Shown: positions 36,622-49,537, counted from the first letter of the stretch. The stretch: DNA of 64,000 bases from Cunninghamella blakesleeana (GCA_017871115.1 JAFCIZ010000001.1:372001-436000); one strand, 5' to 3'. The notes: a model not told the origin generated them from the letters alone. Numbers and translations: made by a program.

Positions 36622-36859
36622 AAAAAAAATATTATCCACAATACCATTATTTTTAGCCTCATTATTTTGTTAAAAAAGGAAGACTATCAATATTGGATTT
36701 TTTTATACTAAAATAATTTTTTATGACATACAATAATGCAGTAAAAAAAGAATAAAGCCGATTTTTTGAACTCCGTATTTTTTTTTTTTTTTTTTTCATT
36801 ATTTATATTATTTTTTTCACTTTACATTTTTTCCTTTTCTTTCTCTTTATTTTTTCCAC

Positions 36860-36904
<45 letters not shown>

Positions 36905-37030
36905 ATTACTTGCAATCCATATCAATTATATTTAATAAAATAATATTAAACCATATATCATTTAAACTTATATTTTATTTTTTATTTATTTATTTTTTTT
37001 AAAAACAAATACTTTTTAACAAATGTCATT
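36622..37030. other. Leader/promoter region of KCS1
   Basis: 409 bases dominated by pyrimidine tracts, including a T33 run directly followed by A8 (36865-36905). A three-codon upstream ORF at 37023-37034 overlaps the KCS1 start codon. Confidence 0.6.
36865..36905. repeat. T33A8 homopolymer junction
   Basis: Thirty-three T followed directly by eight A; the largest of many T-run/A-run junctions in the window. Confidence 0.9.
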
Positions 37031-37034
37031 ATGA
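37023..37034 (+). promoter_or_regulatory. Minimal uORF overlapping the KCS1 start
   Basis: ATGTCATTATGA encodes Met-Ser-Leu-stop. Its TGA shares bases with the KCS1 ATG at 37031 (ATGA), so ribosomes that read it would stop exactly on the main start. Confidence 0.5.
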
Positions 37035-38505
37035 CTTCCATTACTACTCAGCAACAACAACAAAAACCAAAAGATCAACAACAAATAAAAAGTCAAGATA
37101 ATGTAATTACTGTAGCTGAACCTACAGCTACAACTACAGCTACAGCTTCTCCTTCACCTTCTTCATCTCATTTTGATCCGACTACATTAACACGATCTTT
37201 ACCATTATTACCTTTCCAAAACCAAGTGGGTGGTCATTGCTCGTTTTTCCGATTTTCCAAACGTGCTATATGTAAACCAATGTCACACAAAGAACGACAG
37301 TTTTATGAACATCTTGAACAACATCATGTACCGCTACTTCCTTTTACTTCACAATACTTAGGTGTAGTGAATGTAACTTATCGATCTTCCAATGTACAAG
37401 CTATGTTACCTGAGGTGATTTTAGCAGATAATGAACATTTATTAGCCAACTGGAAAAGGGTGTGTGCTTCCAACCAACATAAAAACAACCAACAATATCA
37501 TAGAAAAAATCAACAACAACAACAACAAAAAAGAAATAAGAAGAATAAAATACACCGAAGATCCATATCTAACGACAACAATAATAATAAATATTATATG
37601 AAAGGAATAGGAGGAGAAGAAGAAGAGGATAATAATGATGATGATCCGATTTCTACTTGGTCCCCTACAACATTTAAAGAACAAGTACTTCGTGAAGTCT
37701 TTTCTCCTCATGCATTAGAAGAACGGCTTAGGCAGGTACAAGATTGGCAAAAAGGAATGCGACAAAATCAATTAAGTGAAGATCATGGATTAAAAACAAA
37801 CAAGGATTCTGACTTGCTTCATGATTCACAAAAAATACGTTTACAGTCTAGAAGTGTGCTTGATTTTCGTCACTCTATGGATTCATCTATATCAACATCT
37901 TCACCTCCAACAACAACGACTACAGCAGAATTATCATCGGTACCGTTATCATCCAACAATAACTCATTACGACTTATCTCAAGCTCATATCCAACAAATG
38001 AAACAAAAAGTTCAATTCTAAACAGCAGTAATGAAAATATAAATTTCAATGATAATGAAAATGATTATATTTATTTTGAAAAGGAAAATGATATTAATAA
38101 TAACAATAATGATTCACCAGAAGTCACTGTTCACCCAAGGCGACCTACTATTATTGAAACAACTACTTCTGCACCCCAAACACCTCGTATGCGTGAAACT
38201 CGGTTACATAATCCGATAATTCGTCCTCCTATATTACCATCCTCCACTTCGCCTACATTACAAACATCTCCTTTACCTGGTTCACCTACGTCTACCATTT
38301 CATCATCGTCTATATCAATATTACCATCACCCTTACCATCACAGCAACAACAAAGTCAAGAACTAAATGAAGGAATAGAAAATGAAAATGATCAAGTTAA
38401 AGAATTGGAAGAAGAGGTAGAAGGAGAAGAAGAAGAGTTAATGATAACGTCGAAACAACTAAATAGTATGGATAATGATAAAAAGAAGACAGTAGATGAT
38501 AATAA

Positions 38506-38537
<32 letters not shown>

Positions 38538-39514
38538 GTATTAGTAGTAAAGAGAAAAAAGAATCAGCAAGTTGGCGACCAAGGAGAGCACCTACCAATC
38601 CATGGTCTGAACAAATGTACAGAAGGGATTTAGAAAAAGTGAACATTGATGATGTCCAGCAATTCATCTTGATTGAAGATTTAACGGATGATATTAAATA
38701 TCCTTGTGTCTTGGATTTAAAAATGGGAACTCGGCAGCATGGTGTTTATGCAACGGAAGCCAAAATGAAAAGCCAAACAGAAAAATGCAAAAAATCTACT
38801 AGTTTGAAATTAGGTGTACGGATATCAGGGATGCAAATATATAATTTTCATCAAGGGCAATTTATTTTTGAAGATAAGTACAAAGGAAGGGAATTAACTA
38901 CAATTACGTTTAGAGATACGTTAATTCGCTATTTTGATAATGGTCATGGCTGTCAAGTGGATTTTTTACCTACATTAATTCGAAAACTAGTTTTGATTTT
39001 TCGTATTATCGAAAGTATGGATGCTTATCGTTTTTATGCTTCTTCTTTACTAATTATATATGACGCAAATACTTCTTTTAATCAAACGAAAAATAAAAAT
39101 ATGAATGATGCAACAACAACTATCGAAAATTCACTATCAACGGCAACATCTACAACAACCATAAAAAATAAAATAGATGTGAGATTAATTGATTTTGCAA
39201 AATCTATTTCTAAACATGAATGGATCACACAAAAGCGTCATTTTACTTATCCACCAGTTGATATTACTAATCACCATCAGCAAAAACGTAGAAAAAGTAA
39301 AGATTGTAAAAATAAAGCGGAAGAAGTAGAAGAAGATTGTAATTATGGTCCTGATCCTGGCTATTTATTAGGTGTACAAACTCTGATCAAATGCTTTTTA
39401 TGGATATATACCAATCATGGTGGTAAAAAAGAAACATTATCTGATTTATGTGAAGCCATATCCTCTATTCAATCTTCTCCTTTTTGGTCAAAAAATGATA
39501 TTGATACATTGTGA
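37031..39514 (+). CDS. KCS1: Inositol hexakisphosphate kinase (Kcs1-type)
   Basis: Phosphorylates InsP6 (and InsP5) to inositol pyrophosphates that signal phosphate status, stress and vacuole biogenesis. It is a single exon of 827 aa, unusual here because most neighbours are intron-rich. The N-terminal part of the kinase fold is FQNQVGGHCSFFRFSKRAIC (about 57-76), then KERQFYEHLE and SQYLGVVNV. A very long Asn/Thr/Ser/Glu insert (about 150-525) separates it from the catalytic half. The IPK signature PxxxDxKxG is PCVLDLKMGTRQHG (about 558-571). The SLKLGVRISGMQIY segment and the LIDFAKS metal-binding motif (about 718-724) follow. The start ATG is at 37031; an earlier ATG at 37023 is a three-codon uORF. 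Confidence 0.95.
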
Positions 39515-39990
39515 AATTCTTTCTCATATCTCTTTTTAAGAAAAAAAAAGTTTATGTATGTATTATTATTTATAGATATATTATTATTATTTCATATTGT
39601 TACTATATCAATCTTTTGCTTACTTTTTTTTTAAAAAAATAATAATAATAGTTAAATATTATTATCATTATTACTATCATTTTTTATCTTATTATATATT
39701 AATATTCATTCATTTATATATATTATCATCATTTTTATCTATCCCTTCTCTTTTGATATATTATTCTTATTATATTTATATAATTTGGTTTCTATAACTT
39801 ATTATCATTGTTTATAGTTTCTTTATCACTTCATATATTTACTCTTTATTATATTTTATCATGATCATTTACTTTTTTAATATATATAATTTATATTATG
39901 TACATTTATTAGTTATATTAATACAATCAATAATATTATTTTTTTAGCAATAAATTATATACGTTTATCATAAAAAAAAATAATCTCTAT
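39515..39990. other. Convergent 3' intergenic region
   Basis: 476 bases of AT-rich spacer between the 3' ends of KCS1 and the RabGAP gene. No gene is seen; the frame 39597-39797 is a Tyr/Ile/Phe-rich A/T reading. Confidence 0.5.
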
Positions 39991-42900
39991 TTATACTAAA
40001 ACATAAGGTTCAGCATCTTTATCATCAAGATCTAAATGACCTAATTCTGTAAACAAATTATCCATTCCTTCGTTGATATCATTTTGTTGCTGTTGCTGTT
40101 GCTGTTGACTATTATTATTTTTGTCTTTTAATTTATTATTATTGTCGTTGTTAGTTGAAGAGGATATTGATGAAGTTGAAGCAGATGGTTGCATTGGATG
40201 AATATGATGTAATGATTCTTTTGCAAGATTTTTTCCTTCTGATAATAAATTTTCAAATAGCTCTCTTCCAAGCGATTTTTCACGTTCCATAATAGATTTG
40301 ACTAATTTAAAGCTATCTTGGAATTCATGATCAAAAAACATTTCTAAAATTTCATTAGTTAAAACTGCCATACGATAGGATGGCAATGTTAATTCACAAT
40401 ATATGGTAGTAGATGTATCATTTTCACGCAATATTTGGCCAATTTGTGTCAATTTAGAGCGCAAGTGTAGATTTCCATTATTTGATACCTCGGTTAATTT
40501 TTCTATCAATGTATTCATTTGTTCTGATGATGGTTCTTCATTTCCTCTTGCGATTTCTGATTGTACTAGACATTGTACTATAAAACTATTAATTGTATGC
40601 CATACTACAGATTCATCCTTCTTAAATTGGACTAATAGCCACCATAATTCTTTACACATTGTGATTAGTTCTTCAGTTTTCATAGATTTATCTTCTTCGC
40701 AATAAAGGCTAAAAAATAATCCCATCAATGACATTAAATCCTAAATAATTTGTTTTATAAAAATAAAAACAATTAATTTATGAATCTATGATGGTTTTTT
40801 AAAATGATTTTTTTTATCCTTTTATTTCTCAGTCCTTTTGATTATTTTATTACCCCATGAAATATTTCACTAAGGCCAGAAACTGCATCTTGAAAACTAA
40901 CACCTAAATTAGTAGTTGACTTGAAATGAAGGTATAATCTATTGATAAAGCTTGTTCCAAGAGTTTTTTTCATTTGTTCGTCAACTTCATCATCTAAAAT
41001 ATGTGCACGTAATTTTGCCCAGGGTGTAATACTTTCTAATAATAAATGAAATGTATCAATATCCAACTGCGTTTCTTGTCGATCACCGTGATGTTTAGCA
41101 TAATATAAAGCTCCAAAGAATTTATCATAGACAATAGCAATCTCATCTTTTGTAAATCCTGCTGTATCATCTAAATGTCGAATAGCTGTTCGTTTAGTAT
41201 AAGATTCAATGTTTGCTGCTACTTTTAATTGGTTAGTGCGTCTCATTTCTGTAACGAGTTCATCAGTGACCATAGAAAATTCTCTATACTAAAAAAAGAA
41301 AGCGAATGAAAAAAAATAGAGAACGTAAGCATTTTTAAGACTTATATATATATAATTCAATAAATTGATCTATCACTTTACCGCTGTTAGCATTAGTTCA
41401 TTAAATTTCTATAATGGAAAATAAAAAATATATTTATATATATATCAGCATTTAATTCCATTATGTCTATGTAATTTTTTATTCATACTATCACTTACAG
41501 TCAATCTTGCTTTAGATTTCCCGCTTGTATCAATAGGTTCATCCAATGTAGTAAAAAAGCGTTTTAAAATAACAAGAAAACCACCATCGTCTTTAGTTTT
41601 TAAAAGATCTTCACCATTCAGTTTTAATATAGCCAATCTATAAATTGATTACATGCATATATTAGTTAAATTCCTTTTTATATTTTTATATATATGTGCG
41701 TGTATATGTAAATGTTTACCCAATTTGAAACAAAACTCTTGGACCTTCCATAAATAAACAGTCCAAAACACGAAAGGCAAATAATAAAGGCATTGAGTTA
41801 ACATATAAACTAAGGAACCAAGGCAAACAAGCTACAGATAATTGTACATCTGTTTTTTTAAAATGATCCCATAACATTGGCATAGTACGTTCAACCAATT
41901 TTTCAAATACAATCTGATCCAATAAGGCTCCATACATGGAAGTACTATAATATCCGGGGCAAAGACGATCTACTAAAACATTAAGGATCCAAAAGGCCTG
42001 TTCTTCTGTAGCATATATCAATAAAGCAGAAGTAACAATATTCATAGCTTGGCAATAGCCAAGTTCAGGATTTTGCCACGCATAAGCTGTTAAGACTCTT
42101 CTTAACCTTTCAATCCCTTCGGGTGTTTGATAAGCAGGATATTCAGGTAAAGAACGATTTAAATCTTTTTCTATTTCTTCAGTAGATAAAGAAACTTGTC
42201 CAGAATACATTTTTAATAAGTCTTCATATTGATTTGTATTAGCAAAGCGAAGATAAGAGGCGCCAGAGCTCATTTCCCATATTTCGCCACGTAATTTATT
42301 TGGAAGCCCAACCCGAATTAGTTTACCAAATGTAGGAGATCGTACCATATTTAAATTTCTACCATTTTCTAAAAGTAGGAATGAATATAATAAAAATAAT
42401 ACAAGATTCCAAATTAGTTGTTATTTAATTTTACTATTATTGTCAAATTTATTTTATTCCGTTTTATTTTATATTTATATTATCATATATTTATATACCT
42501 ATGAAATATTGTTTCCATAATTTCATTTTACTACGATCTTTTGTTAATTTAGAGTCACCTGGGAAACCAAATTTTAGCCCAAGTCCACCTTTTTCGTCAT
42601 TTATTGAAGGGTCTGATATATCTACCAAAAGAGTATCAGATTGTTTTTGTTGTGGTTCAAATATATTTTCAGATTCACAAGTAGCTAAGAATGGTTTTAA
42701 AAGTTTAAAGGAAGATGTCTGTTCCTTTAAATTATCACGAAGAAGTTGGCAAAAACTTTCTACTGCAGGTTTAGGAGCCTAATTGGTTATATATATATAT
42801 ATATATGGTATATAAATGTATGAGTATCAATAGATATATCAACATCGTAATTTATCTTCTTTTTTCTTTCTTTCTTTCTAAATATACTTACATGAAATTT

Positions 42901-44728
42901 AAAAATATGTTCCATATTATGATACGTAGTTATTGATAAAGATGATTTATATGATCCAGCATTTAATCTTTCTACACGTTTTATAGTATATAATGGGAAT
43001 ACTAACCAGACAATAGGTTGATGTTGTTGAGGTTGTGGAAGACGTTGTTGAGATTCATAAGCTAAAAATGTTTCAGAAATATAAACACGACCATGCAAAT
43101 CCCGAATAGGAGGTGTAGTAGTTGTAGTAGGATGAGAAAAGGAAGCTTTTATTCCATTATTTTTGTTATTTAAGGTATATCCAACTTCTAAAGCATCTAA
43201 AAGATGTTCTTTCAAGGGTAGTCTAAAATGTAAACAGTAATCCATGTTTCTTTTTTGTGCTGCTAAATCATGTTTTAATGGATTCGTCAGTATACGATTG
43301 TCTGTTGATCTACTTGAAACTGGTTTATTAGTTGCAGTTAGATGATTGTCAGGTGATGACACAAATGGTCCGAATGAATTATCGTTGTTGTTGCTATTTG
43401 AGGCGCCTGGAGCATCACCACTACTATTCTTTAATAAACGCAACATTGCTTGACCGGCTAGCTGTACTAATACATCGTAAACTTCGTCCCGTTTAAACAT
43501 AGTTGTAAAGACATACTGTATAAATATGGATAAAAATAATAAAAAGAGATCGAGTATTTAGTAAGCCAATATAATAATAAATATAATGATGATAGTAATA
43601 AAATAAATGTATATATTTTTAAGTAGTGCCTACTTACTTCATGGTTATCTTTAGTAAAAATGCGAAGAGCATCAGAAAAAACACTACGTCTAGATTTTTC
43701 TTTTTTTATGTCTTGAACATCCTTCATTTCAATTAACATTTTTGTTTCCACACCTAATAAAAATGAATAAAAGCCAATATAATTTTCACTGATATACATC
43801 CACCCTTGCCTTGAATTGTATGCACAGGAGTAATCTACACGAACAAATTTTTAATTATTATTATTATTAATATATATATTATAACTTTTTGCTTATATCA
43901 CTTTCTATTTTTATTTTTTTAAAAAATACTATATATAAATATTTAAATCTTACAGCTAACTAAGCGTTCGGATGACGGCACATCAAATATTTGTCTAAAA
44001 GATCTCGAAGCATTTCTAACAGTTTCGTCAGATGACAGCTCATCCGTGCCAATATCTATTTTTATCCATAATATTAAATTATTATAGTAAAAGTGTTTTT
44101 TTTTTTTTTTTAAAAAAAAAAGTATCAGTATCCTTGTTTATGATAATTTGTTACTTTATAGTATTATTATTATTATTGTTACTCTTTTTATGATAGTTTT
44201 TTTATTTACCTAAAGTAGTTACAATAGTTTGTATTTTTTCAGTAATCCATTCTTCCTTACTATAACCATCGGTCATAGTTTCAAATTCTGGTAAAATATT
44301 CTGTTCCATCCATAGCCAAGCTGTTTCAATAATCTTTTCCGTTTCTCCTACAGCAATTTGAAGACAAGTGCAGTTGGGTTCTCTTTGGAATAAAATACGA
44401 TAAGGTGGTTGTTTGGTATCAAAAACATTGGCTATAGTGTTGATTAAGCTTTTAAACATCCCAGCTGAATGAAACTTCTGTAACATTAAACAATCTTTTT
44501 GTCGTATTGTAGTCCAAAATGGTGTTAATGTTATATCTATTGGTGTTGGTAAAGTAAGTGTCTATTTATAAATATAATATATCAAATAAAAAAAATGAGA
44601 TTTAAATATATTTTACAGTATATATGTATACAATGTTTGTTTCGAAATAAATAATAAAAATATAAATAAATAAAACATACATTACGTGGAATACCAGATG
44701 TACTTGGTGCTTCTTCCCAATCTTCCAT
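39991..44728 (-). CDS. GYP2: GRAM-TBC Rab GTPase-activating protein (TBC1D9/Gyp2 type)
   Basis: Stimulates GTP hydrolysis by a Rab GTPase in membrane traffic. Eleven exons in transcription order (44728-44681, 44561-44210, 44055-43954, 43834-43638, 43515-42892, 42778-42499, 42368-41720, 41637-41499, 41408-41382, 41288-40854, 40740-39991) give 1200 aa. Two GRAM domains are visible: the first has [18 protein letters not shown] (about 168-185), the second [14 protein letters not shown] and VERLNAG (about 360-441). [11 protein letters not shown] precedes the TBC domain (about 550-770). Both catalytic fingers are intact: the Arg finger in [11 protein letters not shown] (R606) and the Gln finger in GYCQAMN (Q641). 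An EF-hand-like region lies around 820-900. The tail is Gln/Asn-rich and ends EPYVLV. The domain order matches TBC1D8/TBC1D9 and yeast Gyp2. Exon 9 is only 27 bases. Confidence 0.95.
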
Positions 44729-45202
44729 ATTGCGTATGTATAGATGTAGGAAAAAATTAAAAAAGAAGAGGGAAGTGAAAAAAAAAAAAAAAAAAAAAAG
44801 TTAAAAAAAGAGTTAAAAAAAAGCTGGGCAAGGTAAAAAAAAATTAACTGCGGAGGTTGATTTTTTTTTTTCCTTTCAAATATTTTATTTATGCTACGTT
44901 AAACCTTATTAGTATTAAGTATTGTTTAGTGTGTGAATGCAATTATAGAAAAAAACAAATCTGTTTATTATTCTTATGTTGATAAAGGGAGATGGATTTG
45001 TTATCTATGTAAACTATGCCTCTAATGGTATCAATTAAAAACATCAGAAATAATTTTGATTGGTGGTTGGATAAATCTATAACTTTATGCGTTCGCGCTT
45101 CAATTTTTTATAAAAGAGAGCGAATTCATTTTTTTAATTTTTTTCATTTCTCTTTCACTTTTTTATTATTATTCTTTATTTTTTATTCTTATTTTTTTCA
45201 AT
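44729..45202. other. Divergent promoter region, RabGAP / CYB2
   Basis: 474 bases head-to-head. It holds an A20 run (44778-44797), a small GC-rich patch CTGCGGAGG near 44848-44856, and a TATA box for CYB2 at 45109-45116. Confidence 0.6.
45109..45116 (+). promoter_or_regulatory. TATA box of CYB2
   Basis: TATAAAAG 94 bases before the CYB2 ATG, followed by a pyrimidine-rich stretch. Confidence 0.55.
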
Positions 45203-47146
45203 ATGAAATCGATTACTTCTCAAGAATTATCAAAACATAATAAAAAAGGTAATCCATAAAAAAACATAAAATGAAAATATACTTAACTTTCCCCAATACG
45301 AGTTTATTTATCATTTTGTTGTTTTATTACTATTATTTTATTTATTTATTTATTTATTTATAGACGATTTATGGATAGTTATTCATGGCAAAGTGTATGA
45401 TTTGACTGGTTTTTTACCTGAACATCCTGGGGGACAAAAAATTATATTAAAGTATGCTGGGCAGGATGCAACTGAAGCTTTCGATCCCATCCATCCACCT
45501 GATATTATATCACGTTACCTAAGTCCTGATGTATGTTTAGGTCAATTAGATAAAAGCACGGTGAAAGATATGGTTAAAAAGGAATCGGAGGTAGATAAAA
45601 AAATACGATTGGCTAGGGAAAATATGCCTAAATTGGACGAAATGTATAATGCGTTTGATTTTGAATGTAAGTATTTTTTTATTTCTATTTTTATTATTTA
45701 TTATTTAATATTTATTATTTATGTTTCACATCTCATTTTTATTTTTATTTTTTATTTTACATACCCTTAGCTGTTGCACAATCTGTATTAAAACCTGAAG
45801 CATGGGCTTATTATTCAAGTGGTGCCGATGATGAAATATCCATGAGAGAAAATCATAACGCTTTCCATCGTATTTGGTTACGTCCAAGGACTATGGTGAA
45901 TGTGCAACAGTTAGAATTAACAACTACAATGTTGGGAACAAATGTATCCATGCCTCTTTATATTACTGGTACTGCGCTTGGAAAATTAGGCCATCCTGAA
46001 GGTGAATTAGTTTTAACTCGTGCTGCTGCCCAGTCAAAAATAATACAAATGATTCCTACTTTGGCTAGTTGTTCTTTTGATGAAATTGTTGATACTGCAT
46101 CTCCATCTCAAACGCAATGGCTACAGTTATATGTGAATCAAGATAGATCCATTACCGAAAAATTCGTTCGACATGCTGAAAGTAGAGGCATTAAAGGTTT
46201 ATTTGTTACTGTAGATGCTCCTCAATTGGGTAAGTAATATATTATTATAAATAATAAAAAAAATGTATATAAAAAGATTAAAATGAAATAAAAGAGATAG
46301 ATGAACAGATTTTTTTAGTTTACTACAATTATTTTTAATTTTTAATTTTTTTTTTTTTCATTAGGCCGTCGTGAAAAGGATATGAGAGTCAAATATTCTC
46401 ATGAAGCGCCAGGAGAAATGGATGATCATGAAGATATTGAACGCAATGAAGGTGCAGCAAGGTATATAAGTACCTTTATTGATCCTTCATTAGGCTGGAA
46501 TGATTTAGAATGGTTAAAAAGTATTACAAAAATGCCCATTTTATTAAAAGGTATTCAAACCCCTGAAGATGCCGTCTTGGCTGCTAAGCATGGCTGTGCT
46601 GGTATTGTTATTTCTAATCATGGTGGAAGGCAGCTTGATACAGCTCCTTCAGCTATCGAAGTTTTACCTGAAGTAATGGATGCTTTACGCGCTGAACAGC
46701 TTGATAAAGGTTTTGAAGTTTATATTGATGGTGGAATTCGTCGTGGAAGCGATATTTTTAAAGCAGTAGCTTTAGGTGCAAAAGGCTGTGGTATTGGAAG
46801 GCCAGCTTTGGTAAATGAAATACAGATCTCATAAAAAAATAAAAATAACTCAATTTATTTACATATTTGTTTATTTGTTTATTTGTTTAATATATTTTAT
46901 ATGTATCAAAAATAGTTTGCTATGTCAACTTACGGAGATGAAGGTGTTAAAAAATTAGTTAGCTTGCTCAGAGATGAACTTATTATGTGTATGCGTTTAA
47001 TGGGTGCACCCACTATTAATCATATAACTAGAGATATGGTGGATATTCGAAATTTGAAAGATCATTTTGTCCAAAGTCCAGTAGACAACCTCAGTCTTCA
47101 TGCTTATGAACATATGCTTCCAAGAGGACGTATAAACAAACTTTAA
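45203..47146 (+). CDS. CYB2: L-lactate dehydrogenase (flavocytochrome b2)
   Basis: Oxidises L-lactate to pyruvate with FMN and passes electrons through a fused b5 heme domain to cytochrome c. Five exons, 45203-45248, 45364-45666, 45771-46229, 46365-46810 and 46916-47146, give 494 aa. The b5 domain begins almost at the N-terminus; its axial heme ligands are H36 in EHPGG and H59 in DPIHPPD. The flavodehydrogenase part has [12 protein letters not shown] (about 127-138), LQLYVNQDR and the catalytic SNHGGRQLD (His355, Arg358). The last exon begins [11 protein letters not shown]. Yeast Cyb2 carries an 80-residue bipartite presequence to reach the intermembrane space. None is visible here, so this copy may be cytosolic, or an upstream exon is missing from the model. 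The C-terminus INKL is only weakly like a peroxisomal signal. A TATA box lies 94 bases upstream. Confidence 0.95.
45337..45361. repeat. (TTTA)n at the CYB2 intron 1 acceptor
   Basis: About six TTTA units run into the TAG acceptor at 45361-45363 and serve in place of a normal pyrimidine tract. Confidence 0.6.
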
Positions 47147-47807
47147 AAAAGTATTATTGGTATCAATTTTTTTTATTATAAGTAATTTTTATACTTGTGA
47201 TAATTTTTTTTTTTATTATTTTAACTTGGAAATAAAAAAAATTAAAATATTAATATAAGGTGACAGTTAGACTTTTTTATTAAAACATTTTTATTTTTAT
47301 TTTTTTCATATACTTAAAATCATCTATTCTCTTTTTTTTCTATATATAATTTTTTTTGCCTTTGTTTTTTTTTTTAAAAAAAAATGGTCGAGAAAAATAA
47401 TTAAATAGAATATTTTTTGTACACAACAAAACTGAAAAATTGAAAAATCGTAGTGATGATCTTTTTTTTCCTTTTTTATTTCCTTTTTTTTACATTGTAT
47501 ATAGCGTATGGGTTTCTTTTGTGTATGAGTTACAATAAAATCTGTATAATGTGTGTAGAATGTCCAACCATTCTAATATGTAAAATTCTATTTTATATTC
47601 TTGTTGTTTTATTTTATTTTGCTTTTAGAAAAGGGGATAAACATTATATATAATATGAAAAGATATAAAAAGAAATTGCTTTATTAAATAAAAGTAATTC
47701 TATAAAAATAAAAAAAATAATGCCCGGAGTTGGAATTTTTTATTTCAAAAAAAGAGTAATATTTTTTTTTTTTTTATCACTCTTCTTTTTTAATTAAAAT
47801 ATTTTTT
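47147..47807. other. Intergenic, CYB2 to RRM-R3H gene
   Basis: 661 bases with T tracts and one T-run/A-run junction (about 47367-47383). The frame 47453-47653 is Phe/Tyr-rich and not supported. Confidence 0.5.
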
Positions 47808-49316
47808 ATGTCTGGTCCATCTTCTCCTCATATATCTCGTAATAATTCATTTAAAAATCTAAGACAGTATAAAGTAAATATAAATATATAATACTATAAT
47901 AAAAAAGAGCGCATTTTTTAATTTAATATATATAAATGCTAATGTTATTATTATTTCCATTATTATTTATGTATATAATTAGGATTTCTCCTCTTCAGCA
48001 CCAGCTTCACCATTAACAACATCATATCAAGGATCACTCGATGAAGTAGAAGATATACCGACGGCAGTTGTTATAAAGAATATTCCGTTTTCACTAAAAA
48101 AGGATGGTTTATTATATTTAATGGTTAGTAAATAAAAAAAAAATGCTCGTTGTGTTTTCTGCTTCTCTTCTTTTTTCGCTCTGTGACACCTAATTATTTG
48201 TTGTTGGGATTCATTTTTGTTTTATCTAGATTTCAAGGGGTATTCCTACACCATATGCTCTAAATTATCATTATGATAACGGTACCTTTCGAGGATTGGC
48301 TTTTGCAAATTATAAAAACGCTGATGAAACTTTAGAAGCTATGAAAGGGTTAAATGATTTGGAGATAGGTGGAAGAAAACTCCGTGTAGAATTTAAACGT
48401 CAATTATTTTCGGTACAGCAAATGCTTTCTTTACAAAAGGATAAAAATTCGCCTACGCAACAATCTAGAAATCAGCAAATAAGTAAGTAGAGATTTTACT
48501 ATGTTTATTTTAATTATTGATATATCTACTACTACTACTATTATTATTATTATTATTAATAACCCATTATTGTATACTAATATAAACGTCTTTTTTATTG
48601 TACTGGTAGCTATGGATTCTCCTAATGACGACAGAATGACAGAACTTTATGACCAGCTATTAGAATTTTGTAGCGACCCAAATCGAGATACATTTACACC
48701 TGATACTTATTCTGGAAAAGAAAGAAAGGATGTGCATTTAATAGCTGAGCAATTAGGTTTAATACATCAATCTATTGGTTCATATCCTGATCGCGGTGTT
48801 CAAGTTAGAAAAAAAGATGCCCAGGTAAGAACAATGGTGACATTTAATAACAATAATAATTATGTTTCTAACATATATATATATACATAAACTAACCAAT
48901 CCATTTATTTTACTTTTATTTTTATTCTAATAATTATAGTCATTAAACGATGATATAGATGTGATAGAATCCAAGTCAAAATTAATAAATGTATCCGATA
49001 TCGTTATTGACCTTCCTTCAAAAAGAGATAGTCGAAAGCCAACTTTGTAAGTAACTTAAAACATACATAGAATTAAATTGACATAGAAAAATACATAACT
49101 TAATGGGTATTTGCTAATAAGAACCCACTATATATTTATTTATTTATTAGACAAAATAGTAACAATAACAACCAACAAGAAGGCATTTCTCCTATACGAC
49201 AACCATTAGGTCCAGATCTCTCTAAAAATTTCGAGTCAAGAAAATCGGTGCAAAATTTATCTCTTTCTGAGATATTTATTCGTCAACATATGTCTAATAT
49301 AAGTATTGTGTCTTGA
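47808..49316 (+). CDS. RRM-R3H RNA-binding protein
   Basis: Six exons, 47808-47873, 47983-48123, 48230-48482, 48610-48824, 48940-49046 and 49151-49316, give 315 aa. An RRM spans about 34-115: the RNP2 strand TAVVIKNIPFSL, the RNP1-like FRGLAFANYKN and the last strand GGRKLRVEF. An R3H domain follows at about 160-222, with the signature RKDVH in SGKERKDVHLIAEQLGL. The N-terminus is Ser/Pro-rich and the C-terminus Asn/Gln/Ser-rich. The pairing resembles fungal Pin4/Cip1/Cip2-type proteins that bind mRNA in stress and cell-cycle control; I am confident of the domains, less of that orthology. The donor of intron 2 is GTTAGT, the only non-GTA donor in this gene. Confidence 0.88.
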
Positions 49317-49537
49317 ACATAAGTTTATACGTACTACGTTCATAATGCTAATCTCCAAATATGGGTGTTTATTGGATGGTTATTTTAAATTCCGCCTTTT
49401 TTTCCCTTTTGTTCTCTATTTAAATTTTATTGTTACTTTTCTTCCCAATTTTTTTCTTCTTCCACTTTTTATATTTATTTAAAATAAAATAGTTTCATCC
49501 TTTGTAAACATTATTTTCTTTAAAGTATTTAAAAATA

